A DNA stretch of 64,000 bases. Source: Dictyobacter kobayashii. GTDB taxonomy: Bacteria; Chloroflexota; Ktedonobacteria; Ktedonobacterales; Ktedonobacteraceae. Of this stretch, positions 8,643 to 18,394 are shown piece by piece (position 1 is the first letter of the stretch; each line of letters starts with the position of its first letter). The stretch lies in contig NZ_BIFS01000001.1 of NCBI RefSeq assembly GCF_003967555.1, forward strand, positions 1,612,001 to 1,676,000. The letters run 5' to 3'. The translations under genes were made by a program, and so were the position numbers. The notes beneath the pieces were generated by a model. It searched no databases, was not told the DNA's origin, and was given only the letters and a program-made list of their open reading frames with translations.

Positions 8643-9809
8643 ATGCGTATTGCGATTGACTATACTGCGGCGGTTCGACAGGGCGCAGGCATTGGGGTGT
8701 ATGTGCGAAACCTGGTGGCTGCGATGCTTGCACAGGATGAAGAGAACTTCTATACTTTGCTGACCAGTGGACGCGCCAGTTCGGGGCGTCCATTTCCTAT
8801 TGCCGAGAATGTGCGTGGGCGCAATCTTTGGCTCCCCGATCGCTATCTGAACATTCTCTGGTATCGTCTACGGGCCCCACTACCAGCCACCCTCTTTTCT
8901 GGTCCAGCCGATATTTATCATGGACCCGATTTTGTGTTGCCGCCATTGGGGAAACGGGTGCGCAAAGTGGTTACGATTCACGATCTGGCTTTTCTGGAAC
9001 ATCCTGAATACGCTGTGCCAGCGCTCGCGGAATATCTACGTAAGGTACCACAGGCTATCGCTAGCGCCGATGCAGTGGCGACGGTCTCTCATGAGGTCAG
9101 TCGTACCCTGATCGAACATTTCCAGACGCCGCGCGAAAAGCTGGTGGTAGTCCCCAATGGCGTTCAACCATATTTCCGTCGTATTACTGATCCAGTCATA
9201 CTGGGTGCGACACGCCATAAATTTCATCTGGAACAGCCCTTTGTGCTGGCCGTTGGCACGCAGGAGCCACGCAAAAACCATCAGGGCATCATTAAAGCCT
9301 TTTATCAGGCCCAACAAGAGAAGGATGGACCCGCGCTGCTCGTCATTGCCGGAGGCGCTGGCTGGCTGTATGAGGAGACTCAGCAGTTGGTGCGCGATCT
9401 GCATATCGAGAGTAAAGTTCGTTTCCTGGGTCGCGTCACAGAGCATGAGTTGATTACCCTGTATAGCATGGCCGAACTATTCGCCTTTCCTTCCTTCTTT
9501 GAAGGCTTTGGTATCCCTCCACTGGAGGCCATGGCCTGTGGGACACCGGTAATCACTTCGAATATATCATCACTACCCGAGGTGGTGGGCGATGCCGCTT
9601 TACAGGTTGATCCACATAATATAGATGAACTGTCGCACGCCATGCTGCGTCTGCTGCAAGACGAACAGCTGCGCACAGATCTACGCCAGAAAGGCTATCA
9701 ACGTGCACAGCTCTATACCTGGCAGCGATCCGCCCAGAAAATGCTACATGTCTATCAGCAATTGCATTCAGGGCAGAATAACTTTGCAAACGAGGCAAAA
9801 TCATCATGA
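8643..9809 (+). CDS. glycosyltransferase family 4
   Basis: 388 residues with a GT-B fold. The N-terminal acceptor half starts [20 protein letters not shown]. The C-terminal nucleotide-sugar-binding half starts near [13 protein letters not shown] and contains the E-x7-E donor-binding motif in [16 protein letters not shown]4 enzymes transfer sugars from activated donors with retention, mostly to lipid-linked or polysaccharide acceptors at the inner face of the membrane. It overlaps the next GT4 gene by four bases (ATGA) and is the first of three consecutive GT4 genes, which suggests a small exopolysaccharide or glycolipid operon. The acceptor cannot be deduced. Confidence 0.9.
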   Translation: MRIAIDYTAAVRQGAGIGVYVRNLVAAMLAQDEENFYTLLTSGRASSGRPFPIAENVRGRNLWLPDRYLNILWYRLRAPLPATLFSGPADIYHGPDFVLPPLGKRVRKVVTIHDLAFLEHPEYAVPALAEYLRKVPQAIASADAVATVSHEVSRTLIEHFQTPREKLVVVPNGVQPYFRRITDPVILGATRHKFHLEQPFVLAVGTQEPRKNHQGIIKAFYQAQQEKDGPALLVIAGGAGWLYEETQQLVRDLHIESKVRFLGRVTEHELITLYSMAELFAFPSFFEGFGIPPLEAMACGTPVITSNISSLPEVVGDAALQVDPHNIDELSHAMLRLLQDEQLRTDLRQKGYQRAQLYTWQRSAQKMLHVYQQLHSGQNNFANEAKSS

Positions 9810-10961
9810 AAATCGGCGTCAATGCGCAATTCTTTCAGTTTCCGGCAACCGGTAGCGGCCAGTATTTATCTCATCTGCTTAATGCTCTGGCTGAAGTGGA
9901 TGATCATAATGAATATGTTCTCTTCGGACCACGCCCATTGGCAGAGTTACCAGTACAGGCCTACCCTTACCATGCCCATGCGGTCCCAGCATTGGCTGCC
10001 AGGAGCGAGAATATTGAGAAGGTGGTCTGGGAGCAGTTTACGGGCCCATTGGCCGCACGGCAGGAACATGTTGACCTTTTTCATGTACCTCATTTCGCGC
10101 CACCACTATTTCCGCCCGCACCCACGGTGGTAACCATCCATGATGTGATTGCCATGCGCTTACCTGCCTATCAGCCCAATAATAAGGTTAAGGCCTATAC
10201 CAAATTAATTGCCCGTTCGGCACACCGGGCCAGCATGGTGATTGCGCCGAGCCAGCATGCTCGACAGGATATCATCGATGTGCTGAAGTTGCCGGCTGAA
10301 CGTATTCGGGTCATCTACGAGGCTGCTGGCGACGAATATCAGCCAGTGACCGATCCCGCTACTCTGGCCCGCCGCACGCGCCCGTTATGGATTGGGTGAG
10401 CGCTATATCTTTTATCTGGGTGGCCTGGATCAGCGCAAAAATGTTCCTCAGTTGGTACGTGCCTTCGCTCGCCTGCATGCACAGATTGGCGATCCTGATC
10501 TACAATTACTGATCGCGGGCAATCCAGACAAAAATAAGGGCTCGCTCTTCCCCGATCCTCGTCCTGTGGCCGCTGACCTGGGTATGAGCGGCCAGATCAT
10601 CTATCGCTTTATCGAGGAAGAGGATAAACCTGCCCTCTATAGTGGGGCCGGTGTCTTTGTATTTCCTTCTCTCTATGAGGGATTCGGCCTCGACCCGCTA
10701 GAAGCGATGAGTTGTGGAGCACCGGTGGTCTGCTCAAATCGTACCTCGCTGCCTGAAGTGGTTGGTGATGCGGCCATTAGCGTTGACCCTGAGGATACAA
10801 AAGCCCTGGTGGATGCCATGTATCACGTCCTTACTGATGAGGAGCTGCGCTCCGATCTACGTGCGCGTTCGTTGCAACAGGCGAAACGCTTCCACTGGCA
10901 TAAAGCCGCGCAACAAACCCTCGCCGTCTATGAAGAGGTACTGGCACGTAAAAAAAAGTAA
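9806..10961 (+). CDS. glycosyltransferase family 4 (frame break near 10379)
   Basis: About 385 residues when two frames are joined. The first frame (9806-10399) covers the acceptor half ([18 protein letters not shown]). The second covers the donor half ([13 protein letters not shown], and [14 protein letters not shown] with the E-x7-E motif). The junction is near 10379, where removing one C from ACGCGCCCG gives a continuous [14 protein letters not shown]. This is the only break in the window that needs an extra rather than a missing base. It overlaps the upstream GT4 gene (ATGA) and is followed 12 bases later by another, so a working gene with an assembly error is more likely than a decayed one. 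Confidence 0.8.
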
Positions 10962-10973
10962 AGAGGATTAACG

Positions 10974-12095
10974 ATGCGTGTATTGATGATTTCCAAGGCC
11001 CTGGTCGCCGGGACCTCGCAACGCAAATTAGAAGAGATTGCTAAATGCCCCGATGTTGAGTTGACATTGGTGACTCCTCCTTACTGGCATCGCGATGATG
11101 GTGGTAAGCAGGTGCTTGAACGCCTCTATACAGAGGGCTATCGTATGATAGTGACTCCGATGGCGTTTAATGGTAAGTTTCACTGGCACTACTATCCCAA
11201 ACTGGGTCAGATTATGCGTGAGGTCCAACCCGATATCGTGCATATCGATGAGGAACCGTATAACCTGGCTACCTTGCAGGCAATGTACCTGGCCCGGAAA
11301 CAGCAGGCGCGTGCGCTCTTTTTCACCTGGCAGAACCTCTATCGCCAGTATCCGCCTCCTTTCCGCCAGATTGAGCTGTACAATTATAAGCACGCCTCCC
11401 TGGCCATCGCGGGTAACCGGGATGCCTCTGAAGTCTTGCGCCGCAAGGGCTACCAGGGACCCGTGCGCATTATTCCACAGTTTGGCTTTGATACAGATAT
11501 CTATAAACGCAGCGCCCCACGTCAGCCGCGCGCGGCCAATGCTCCCTTTACCCTGGGCTTCATTGGTCGCCTCAAAGAGGAGAAAGGTCTCCCGTTGATG
11601 CTTGAGGCCCTGACCCATCTGCCAGGATATTGCCAGGTCGTCTTTATCGGCCATGGTCCAATGAAGAGTCAACTCGAAGCACAGGCAGCACGGCTGGGTA
11701 TCAGTCAGCGCGTCATCTTCAAACCCGGTGTCCCTAGCGATCAGGTGCCCGCAGAAATGGAAAAACTGGATGTGTTCGTGCTCCCCTCGCTCTCACGACC
11801 CAACTGGATCGAACAATTTGGCCGCGTGCTCGCCGAATCTATGTCCTGCGAGACCCCTGTCATTGGCTCCAGCAGTGGTGAAATTCCTTATGTCATCGGG
11901 GACGCTGGCCTGATCTTCAAGGAGGGCGATGCCCTGGACTTAAGTGCCAATGTCCAGAAACTACTTGAGAGCCCCGAGCTTTATACTACCCTGGCGCAGC
12001 GCGGTCGCCAACGCGTCCTCGAAAACTACACCCAGGGTCAGATCGCTCGCCAGACCTATGAAGCCTACCTCACCATGCTGCAAAAGCAACCATAA
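10974..12095 (+). CDS. glycosyltransferase family 4
   Basis: 373 residues, third GT4 enzyme of the run. The acceptor half begins MRVLMISKALVAGTSQRKLEEIA. The donor half is marked by FTLGFIGRLKEEKGLPLMLEAL, and the equivalent of the E-x7-E region is FGRVLAESMSCETPVIG. It is less similar to the other two than they are to each other by eye, so it likely uses a different donor or acceptor. AGAGGA precedes the ATG. A stem with a T tail at 12105-12125 ends the unit. Confidence 0.88.
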   Translation: MRVLMISKALVAGTSQRKLEEIAKCPDVELTLVTPPYWHRDDGGKQVLERLYTEGYRMIVTPMAFNGKFHWHYYPKLGQIMREVQPDIVHIDEEPYNLATLQAMYLARKQQARALFFTWQNLYRQYPPPFRQIELYNYKHASLAIAGNRDASEVLRRKGYQGPVRIIPQFGFDTDIYKRSAPRQPRAANAPFTLGFIGRLKEEKGLPLMLEALTHLPGYCQVVFIGHGPMKSQLEAQAARLGISQRVIFKPGVPSDQVPAEMEKLDVFVLPSLSRPNWIEQFGRVLAESMSCETPVIGSSSGEIPYVIGDAGLIFKEGDALDLSANVQKLLESPELYTTLAQRGRQRVLENYTQGQIARQTYEAYLTMLQKQP

Positions 12096-12104
12096 CCTGT
12101 ACGT

Positions 12105-12125
12105 GCGGGGCTTGTCCCCGCTTTT
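12105..12125 (+). terminator. intrinsic terminator of the glycosyltransferase genes
   Basis: GCGGGG, CTTGT loop, CCCCGC, then TTTT, ten bases after the last glycosyltransferase stop. Confidence 0.7.
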
Positions 12126-12320
12126 AACCTTCCCGCCCGAAAATTCCTCAATGAATCGTTTTATATCTTCATAATCTCGGCACAACATGATTAATTTTGC
12201 TTTTTCAAGCATAGAGTTTACAAGAGAGAACAAACCCCACACGCACAGAAGCTGCTTTCGATGGTTTGTTTTGTTTCTGATTATCTCATAACAAATATAT
12301 AACAATTCATAACAAAACAC

Positions 12321-12349
12321 TTGCATTATGGTTGAGTTTGTAGTATGCT
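12321..12349 (+). promoter_or_regulatory. promoter of the DUF4352-like gene
   Basis: TTGCAT, 17-base spacer, TATGCT. The surrounding 12126-12404 spacer is AT-rich and otherwise empty. Confidence 0.5.
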
Positions 12350-12404
12350 ACCCAAACACTAATATCCTCTATATATTCAAATATTCAAAGGGGAACTTCC
12401 AAAC

Positions 12405-13250
12405 ATGCCAAATGATTCAAATCCGCAAAATCGCCCTGATCAATTTAATCAACCATTTCCACCCAATCAATATAATCAGCCCGGCCAGCCCTTTCCGCCC
12501 AATCAATATAATCAGCCCGGTCAACCCTTTCCGCCCAACCAATATAATCAGCCTGGCCAGCCAGGCCAATTTAATCAACAATATCCATATAATCAGCAGC
12601 CTCCCTATACTCCTGGCTTCCAGCCGCCTTATGGACAGCCACCCGTTCCACCAAAAAAGAGATCTAAAGTTGGTATCTTTGTTGGCATCATCATTGCCGT
12701 CGTTGTCTTATGTGGAGTTATCGGCGGCCTTGCCGTAATGATAGGGAACAACACAAAAAGCACTACTACCACCACTACGCCCAGCACAAGCACACAAACT
12801 GATGTCTCTGCCACACCACAAGCTACCACCGCTCAAACCAGTTCACAGCCCACATCAGGGGGAAATAATAAGGTGGGTGATGTGGTAAAGGTCAATGACA
12901 AATGGACCGCCCAGGTACTGGATGTAAAGACCTCCAATGGTAACGACATGCTTAAACCTAAAGCTGGCAATGTCTATCTGATCGTGCATGTAAGCCTGAA
13001 GAATACATCAACAGACACACTCCCCATCAGCAGTCTGCTCTGCTTTAAGCTCCAGGATAAAAATGGGCAGAACTATAACGAGACCATCTATCCCGATGCG
13101 GGCGCAACCCCAGACGGGAAGGTCCCGGCTAACTCTCCCCTGGCAGGCTTTATCGTCTATGAAGTACCAACAGCTCAGCACAACTTTACGCTACAGTTCA
13201 CGCCCGATTTCATCGGCACTGACCAGGCTCGCTGGGATCTCTCAGCCTGA
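12405..13250 (+). CDS. membrane-anchored DUF4352-like protein
   Basis: 281 residues. The cytosolic N-terminus holds three tandem copies of PFPPNQYNQPGQ, then a basic KKRSK stop-transfer signal and one membrane helix (VGIFVGIIIAVVVLCGVIGGLAVMIG, near 90-115). A Thr/Ser-rich stalk follows, then an outer domain of about 120 residues (KVGDVVKVNDKWTAQVLDVKT...) resembling DUF4352/telokin-like domains of surface proteins. The type II topology with a Pro/Gln/Asn-rich inner tail is shared with the zinc-ribbon proteins at 24-26 kb. Function unknown; an envelope role is inferred from topology. It has its own promoter, and its stop lies 10 bases before a dispersed hairpin element. Confidence 0.75.
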   Translation: MPNDSNPQNRPDQFNQPFPPNQYNQPGQPFPPNQYNQPGQPFPPNQYNQPGQPGQFNQQYPYNQQPPYTPGFQPPYGQPPVPPKKRSKVGIFVGIIIAVVVLCGVIGGLAVMIGNNTKSTTTTTTPSTSTQTDVSATPQATTAQTSSQPTSGGNNKVGDVVKVNDKWTAQVLDVKTSNGNDMLKPKAGNVYLIVHVSLKNTSTDTLPISSLLCFKLQDKNGQNYNETIYPDAGATPDGKVPANSPLAGFIVYEVPTAQHNFTLQFTPDFIGTDQARWDLSA

Positions 13251-13260
13251 TAGCATATTT

Positions 13261-13400
13261 GGCGCCTGCGGCGCCGGGTTGAAAGTGTGTAGTGGGCGGC
13301 TTGCGGCCGCCCACTACACACTTTCAACCCGAAAGAATGAACATCGTATCGCTTGCTCGTAATCTCCCTGCGCTCTCTGGACGAACAGTAAAAAGCCCTG
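13261..13400 (+). mobile_element. hairpin MITE-like element, copy B, left end missing
   Basis: The internal block GGCGCCTGCGGCGCCGGGTT, a perfect 25-bp stem (GGGTTGAAAGTGTGTAGTGG plus GCGGC, pairing at 13277-13326) and the right part (GAAAGAATGAACATCGTATC to AAAAAGCCCTG) match copy A. The left CAGGGCT end is absent and the element abuts the DUF4352-like gene. The stem sequence differs from copy A yet pairs perfectly. Confidence 0.75.
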
Positions 13401-13503
13401 ACACATTTGCCGCCAATCTCCATACAAAACAATCTCTCTCTATGAACGTGTCTCATCCCCATCTTCACCACACCCTTCGCGTATAAGCTTTCACTCCTGT
13501 AGT

Positions 13504-13606
13504 GCCCGAAGCTTTTTTCTTTCTGTGGTTCAAACAGTGCGCCGGGCGCACTGTTTGAACCACAGAAAGAAAAAAGCTTCGGGCGCGCCAGCGCACGTCC
13601 GCACAG
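13504..13606. repeat. 81-bp perfect palindrome with conserved tail, copy 1
   Basis: Arms of 40 bases (13504-13543 and 13545-13584) pair without mismatch around one base, with core GTGCGCC-G-GGCGCAC. A tail follows, GGGCGCGCCAGCGCACGTCC then GCA, which can itself fold as GCGC-GCCA-GCGC. Copies with different arms but the same core and tail occur at 29409-29515 and 58003-58092. Confidence 0.85.
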
Positions 13607-13622
13607 GAACAACACACTTCCC

Positions 13623-13657
13623 ATGTTGGCAGGGAGTACAACACTCCCTGCCAACAT
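13623..13657. repeat. 15-bp hairpin in the spacer before the S9 peptidase gene
   Basis: ATGTTGGCAGGGAGT pairs exactly with ACTCCCTGCCAACAT across ACAAC. There is no T run. It lies just after palindrome copy 1 in a gene-free stretch of 580 bases (13251-13829). Confidence 0.7.
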
Positions 13658-13829
13658 AATCTCAACTTTCCCCTCCAACCATACGTAGAAGTAACAGAAC
13701 GTAGCATGATATTCTTACTATAGGGCCCACAAAAAACGGCCCTCCCATATATACCCTTACAAGCCACCAAAAGTGTGAAACTTACGGGTATTTATTGCCT
13801 CGCTATGATAAGAAAAAGAGAGGAATTGA

Positions 13830-15677
13830 ATGACTGTTTCAAACAATACAGAACTGATTCCACGCCGTATATTGTTTGGCAATCCAGAGAAGGCCAGTCC
13901 TCGTATCTCACCGGATGGGACACGGATAGCGTACCTGGCCCCGGTGAACAATGTGCTCAATGTGTGGGTTGGCGATATTGGAAGTGATGAGTCGCATCCT
14001 GTTACTAACGATACGGAGCGCGGCATTCGTTTTTATTTCTGGGCCTTCGACAATAAACATATCCTGTATGTACAGGATGTCGGTGGCAATGAGAACTGGC
14101 GGCTCTATGCGACCAACCTGGAGACTCGGGAGACGCGCGATCTGACACCCTTTGAAGATGTCCAGGTGCAGCCCGTTGATCAAGATAAACATTTTCCGGA
14201 TGAAATGTTGATCGCGATGAATAAGGAGAATCCGCAGGTCCATGATGTGTATCACCTGCATCTTGCCAGTGGCGAGCTGACATTGGTCGCCAAAAATCCT
14301 GGCAATGTCGCAGGCTGGATCGTAGATACGCAATTTAAAGTACGTGGCGCGATGGCGGCTCGCCCCGATGGTGGTATGGATCTTCTAGTACGGGATTCAG
14401 AGCAGGCCGAGTGGCGACACATTCTGGGCTGGGACTCCGATGATGCGCTGACCAGCGGTGGCCTGTTCTTCAGCAAGGATGGCGAGTCGATCTATCTACA
14501 AGATTCGCGCGCCGCCAATGCGGGCCGCCTGGTCAAACTGAATCTGAACACCAATGAGCAAAGCGTTATTGCCGAAGATGCGCAGTATGATGTCGGCGAT
14601 GTAATGGTGCATCCCGATACCTATGAGATTCAAGCCGTGGCCTTCAATAAGGATCGCGTTGAGTGGCAAATTCTGGATGATTCCATTCAACTGGACTTCG
14701 ATCGCATTCGCGATATCCATGCCGGCGACTTCTCAATTATTAACCGCGATAACGCCGATGAAACCTGGATCGTCGCTTTTGTGCCCGATAATGGTCCGAT
14801 CCCTTATTATGCGTACCATCGCAAGAGCCAGAGCGCGGATTTTCTGTTTGTAAATCGACCAGACCTCAACGAGTATACACTGGCGCATATGCAGCCGATC
14901 ACCTATACGGCCCGCGATGGCCTGACGATCCATGGTTACCTGACACTGCCAGTCGGGGAGCAGCAGAGCAATCTCCCCATGGTTGTCAATGTTCATGGTG
15001 GACCCTGGGCACGCGATAGCTGGGGCTTGAATCCTGAGGCCCAGTGGCTGGCCAATCGCGGCTATGCCTGTCTGCAGATCAATTATCGTGGTTCGACAGG
15101 CTACGGTAAAGAGCATCTGAATGCCGGGGATAAAGAGTGGGGCCGCAAGATGCATTATGATCTGGTGGATGGTGTCGAGTGGGCTATCAAGCAAGGCTTC
15201 GCTGATCCTAAAAAAGTGGCGATCTACGGTGGCTCTTATGGCGGTTACGCGGCCCTGGTTGGAGCGACCTTCACACCTGATCTGTTTGCCTGTGCCGTCG
15301 ATATCGTTGGCCCGAGCAACTTGATCACCTTGATCAAGACCATTCCTCCTTACTGGTCAACCGCCCTGGCCTCATTCCAGAAGCGCGTTGGCAATGCCGA
15401 CACCGAGGAAGAATTCTTGAAGTCACGCTCACCACTGTTCGCAGTCGACAATATCAAAATTCCAATGTTGATCGCCCAGGGTGCCAATGATCCTCGTGTC
15501 AAGCAGGCCGAGTCTGAGCAGATCGTGGAAGCGATGAAGAACAAGGGTATTGACCATGAGTATATGCTCTTCCCCGATGAGGGACATGGTTTCGCCAAAC
15601 CCGAGAATCGCATAAAATTCTATGCGGCCGCGGAAAAATTCCTGGCCCATAATCTAGGTGGCCGCTACGAAGAGTAG
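13830..15677 (+). CDS. S9-family serine peptidase (acylaminoacyl-peptidase/DPP4-like)
   Basis: 615 residues: an N-terminal beta-propeller (about 1-350, with SPDGTRIAYLAP-type WD/TolB repeats) and a C-terminal alpha/beta hydrolase domain. Catalytic triad: Ser in GGSYGGY, Asp in QGANDPRV, His in DEGHGF. S9 enzymes cleave short peptides, the propeller excluding folded proteins. No signal peptide, so a cytosolic oligopeptidase is most likely; acyl-aminoacyl versus dipeptidyl specificity cannot be set by eye. GAGAGGA lies before the ATG. A 24-base palindrome follows the stop at 14 bases. Confidence 0.9.
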   Translation: MTVSNNTELIPRRILFGNPEKASPRISPDGTRIAYLAPVNNVLNVWVGDIGSDESHPVTNDTERGIRFYFWAFDNKHILYVQDVGGNENWRLYATNLETRETRDLTPFEDVQVQPVDQDKHFPDEMLIAMNKENPQVHDVYHLHLASGELTLVAKNPGNVAGWIVDTQFKVRGAMAARPDGGMDLLVRDSEQAEWRHILGWDSDDALTSGGLFFSKDGESIYLQDSRAANAGRLVKLNLNTNEQSVIAEDAQYDVGDVMVHPDTYEIQAVAFNKDRVEWQILDDSIQLDFDRIRDIHAGDFSIINRDNADETWIVAFVPDNGPIPYYAYHRKSQSADFLFVNRPDLNEYTLAHMQPITYTARDGLTIHGYLTLPVGEQQSNLPMVVNVHGGPWARDSWGLNPEAQWLANRGYACLQINYRGSTGYGKEHLNAGDKEWGRKMHYDLVDGVEWAIKQGFADPKKVAIYGGSYGGYAALVGATFTPDLFACAVDIVGPSNLITLIKTIPPYWSTALASFQKRVGNADTEEEFLKSRSPLFAVDNIKIPMLIAQGANDPRVKQAESEQIVEAMKNKGIDHEYMLFPDEGHGFAKPENRIKFYAAAEKFLAHNLGGRYEE

Positions 15678-15690
15678 TCATGACATAACA

Positions 15691-15714
15691 TGACACAGAG
15701 GTACCTCTGTGTCA
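15691..15714. promoter_or_regulatory. 24-base perfect palindrome between the peptidase and prs genes
   Basis: TGACACAGAGGT joined to its exact complement. It has no T run, so it could be an operator for prs or a weak hairpin terminator of the peptidase gene. Confidence 0.5.
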
Positions 15715-15801
15715 CCTACCTGAGAGCCCATCCGTTAGAGAATGTGGAACATCCGCATCTCGACGGATGTACTCTTACAGGTCCAAACAAGGGAATTAGT
15801 T

Positions 15802-16752
15802 ATGAACGATGACCCAATGTTGATCTTTGCGGGCAGTGGCAGCCCTCAACTGACGGCCCGCATTTGTGAATATTTACACCTTCCACAAGGCAAAAACGAA
15901 ACACTGCACTTTTCTGATGGCAATACCTTTGTACGCATTCAGGAGAATGTCCGTGGACGCCGTGTCTATGTCGTACAATCTACTATTTTTCCGACCAATG
16001 ATACGTTCATGGAATTGCTGTTTTGGATTGATGCCTTCAAAAGGGCCGGGGCCGAATCGGTTACGGTCATTATCCCCTATTTTAGTTATGGCAAGGGCGA
16101 CAAAAAAGATGAGCCGCGCGTCTCGATCCGTGGCCGCGTCTGTGCTGATGCGATTGAGGTCGCCGGGGCCGATCGCGTGGTTACAATGGATCTACATGCG
16201 CCACAGATTCAAGGCTTCTTCCATAGACCTGTGGATAATCTCTATGCCTTACCGGTGTTGTGCAATCGCATTAAGGCTATGAATCTCACCAATCCGATCA
16301 TTGTTTCGCCCGATGTGGGTTTCGCCAAACAGGCACGCCGCTATGCGCTCCACCTGGGAACGCCGATTGCGATCGCTTATAAAGAGCGCCTGGCCCACGA
16401 TGAAAAGGCGATCGTGATGGAAATTATCGGCGATGTGCGCGATAAAACCGCGATCGTGGTCGACGATTTCACCACGTCCGGTGGTACCCTGGTCAGTGTC
16501 TCCAAGCTCTTAATTGAACAGGGTGCTCGTGAGGTCTATGCCGCCGTCACCCACGGTGTCCTGACCGGACACGCTATTGAGCAGATTGAACATAGCCCCA
16601 TCAAGCGTCTCTTTATTACCGATACGGTCGAAAATCATCCGGTGGAGTTTACGGCCAAAATAGAGGTTGTCTCGGTGGCACCGCTCTTTGGTGAGGCCAT
16701 TAAACGTATCCATAATAGGGAGAGCATTAGCGAAATGTTTAAAGGCGTGTAA
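15802..16752 (+). CDS. prs: ribose-phosphate pyrophosphokinase
   Basis: 316 residues, standard PRPP-synthetase length. It makes PRPP from ribose 5-phosphate and ATP for purines, pyrimidines, NAD, histidine and tryptophan. Visible landmarks: the flexible-loop region YFSYGKGDKKDEPRVS, the TMDLHAPQIQGFF catalytic strand, and the PRPP-binding loop VVDDFTTSGGTL. The DLHAPQIQGFF and KGDKKDEP variants differ from the common DLHAGQIQGFF and RQDRK forms, suggesting a divergent branch. AAGGG lies nine bases before the ATG at 15802, which is preferred over 15742. The PRPP users hisG and apt are in the same window. Confidence 0.9.
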   Translation: MNDDPMLIFAGSGSPQLTARICEYLHLPQGKNETLHFSDGNTFVRIQENVRGRRVYVVQSTIFPTNDTFMELLFWIDAFKRAGAESVTVIIPYFSYGKGDKKDEPRVSIRGRVCADAIEVAGADRVVTMDLHAPQIQGFFHRPVDNLYALPVLCNRIKAMNLTNPIIVSPDVGFAKQARRYALHLGTPIAIAYKERLAHDEKAIVMEIIGDVRDKTAIVVDDFTTSGGTLVSVSKLLIEQGAREVYAAVTHGVLTGHAIEQIEHSPIKRLFITDTVENHPVEFTAKIEVVSVAPLFGEAIKRIHNRESISEMFKGV

Positions 16753-17029
16753 GATTGGATAAAGTTCATTAACCAACGAACACTAGCTGCAACGTTTACT
16801 GTAAAGAGTCATAAGAACTCTCGCGCTGGCAAACCGGACAGCGCATGTCCAATCAGCTCTGGGCGCGGCCAGCCTGTGATCATTTTACTAGTACACCATA
16901 GCCACTACAGTGAGGAGTTGCGGGTGCCTGCCGTTCTTCATTATAGAGAGAAGAGCACATCATGCGCTTTGTTTTGCCTGAACGCTGCAAATTATAAGCA
17001 AGCAACTGCTAAGCAGCACAGCGAGTATC

Positions 17030-17058
17030 ATGACACAAGCGAATGGATGGTGTATAAT
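17030..17058 (+). promoter_or_regulatory. promoter of the kinase-FHA gene
   Basis: ATGACA, exactly 17 bases, TATAAT with an upstream TGG. The kinase ATG lies 42 bases downstream. The rest of the 16753-17029 spacer shows only a weak hairpin (GCGCTG...CAGCGC near 16826). Confidence 0.75.
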
Positions 17059-17099
17059 GTAGCCGCTAACAGTAGCCTATTATTAGAGGAGTTCACGCC

Positions 17100-18308
17100 A
17101 TGAATGGTGACATGATAGGTCGTGTCATCAAAGGTCGCTATAAGCTGATCGATGAACGTGGGCGGGGCAGTTTTGCTACCGTCTATGTTGTACGCGACCT
17201 TGGAGACAATCGGATCTACGCGCTCAAGGTCATGCATCTAGAACTGTCCGGCGACGGCGAACTGCTAGCTCGTTTCCAGAGAGAGGCCCATATTCTCTTG
17301 AATCTTAGCGACTCACATGTTGTGAGGATCTTTGATTACGGGAACGATAATAACATGCACTATATAGTGATGGATTATATTGATGGGCAAAGCCTTAAGT
17401 ACTACATGATTAATCAGGGTCCAATGGAACCTCTGCGTGCCATTAACTATGCACGCCAGATTACAGAAGGACTGGATGCCGCGTATAAACAAGGTGTAGT
17501 GCATAGAGATATCAAGCCACAAAATATACTCATTAATAGTAAGGATATAGTTAAAATTACTGACTTTGGCCTGGCCCGTGGTCGGGACACTGTTACACTG
17601 ACGCAGTCGAATGTATTTATGGGCACTGCCTACTATATTTCGCCAGAGCAGGCTGAAAGTGGGCGTTCAGCGGATACCCGTTCTGATCTTTATTCGGTGG
17701 CTACGGTGTTGTTTGAGATGCTGACGGGTCGTCCACCCTATGAGGGTGATACGGCCGTTGACATTGTGATCAAACATATGAATGATAAGGTGCCGTCGAT
17801 CTGTCGTTTGCGACCCGATTTGCCATTGGAGATGGATGCATTTATGCAAAAGGCGCTGGCGAAATCACCGGCCGATCGCTTTGCGACCCCCCAGGATTTT
17901 AATGCCGCCCTTGAGCAGCTGACGCAGGTTCTGCCACCACCCACACCCCAGGCGGATGAGGGGAAGCGAGGAGCCAGTAGGACACCAGTCCCGCCGCCAG
18001 CGAAGGAGGCACGCATCATCGTAATCTCTAGTGGGCATATCATTCCTCTAAATGGTGATAAACTGGTCGTTGGTCGACAAGATCCAACCCTGGGTATCTA
18101 CCCTGAGATTAATCTGGCGGATAAAACGGTCGGACGACGGCATGCATACCTGCGCAATCAGCAAGGGACCTATACAGTCGAGGACCTGAATGCCCTGAAT
18201 AAGACTCGCTTAAACGGAGTGACCTTGACACCACACGAGGAACGTACCCTTAAAGATGGTGACATTCTACGCTTTGGGAGCGTCGAGGTACGTTTCGAAT
18301 TGCGTTAA
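17100..18308 (+). CDS. Ser/Thr protein kinase with C-terminal FHA domain
   Basis: 402 residues. An active Hanks-type kinase (about 10-275) carries the Gly loop GRGSFATVY, Lys in YALKVM, HRDIKPQN, DFG and SPEQ. A Pro-rich linker follows, then an FHA domain (about 305-402, with VVGRQDPTLG, GRRHAYL and LNALNKTRLNG). FHA domains bind phosphothreonine, so the protein can dock to its own or a partner's phosphorylated tail. No membrane segment is seen; it is a cytosolic kinase. It starts the signalling block 17.1-26.6 kb and has a strong promoter and a GAGGAG ribosome site. Confidence 0.92.
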   Translation: MNGDMIGRVIKGRYKLIDERGRGSFATVYVVRDLGDNRIYALKVMHLELSGDGELLARFQREAHILLNLSDSHVVRIFDYGNDNNMHYIVMDYIDGQSLKYYMINQGPMEPLRAINYARQITEGLDAAYKQGVVHRDIKPQNILINSKDIVKITDFGLARGRDTVTLTQSNVFMGTAYYISPEQAESGRSADTRSDLYSVATVLFEMLTGRPPYEGDTAVDIVIKHMNDKVPSICRLRPDLPLEMDAFMQKALAKSPADRFATPQDFNAALEQLTQVLPPPTPQADEGKRGASRTPVPPPAKEARIIVISSGHIIPLNGDKLVVGRQDPTLGIYPEINLADKTVGRRHAYLRNQQGTYTVEDLNALNKTRLNGVTLTPHEERTLKDGDILRFGSVEVRFELR

Positions 18309-18394
18309 TTCTAGGCCAGTGATTAGAATATTATACTCATACGCTAATACGCAACATTGCGCTCGCGTGGTGTGAATAGCACTGAGTCGCAGTT

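Noticed and set aside
12328..12738. 136-aa ORF overlapping the DUF4352-like gene
   Set aside because: Out of frame with the clear membrane protein; its repeats are the same DNA repeats read in another frame.
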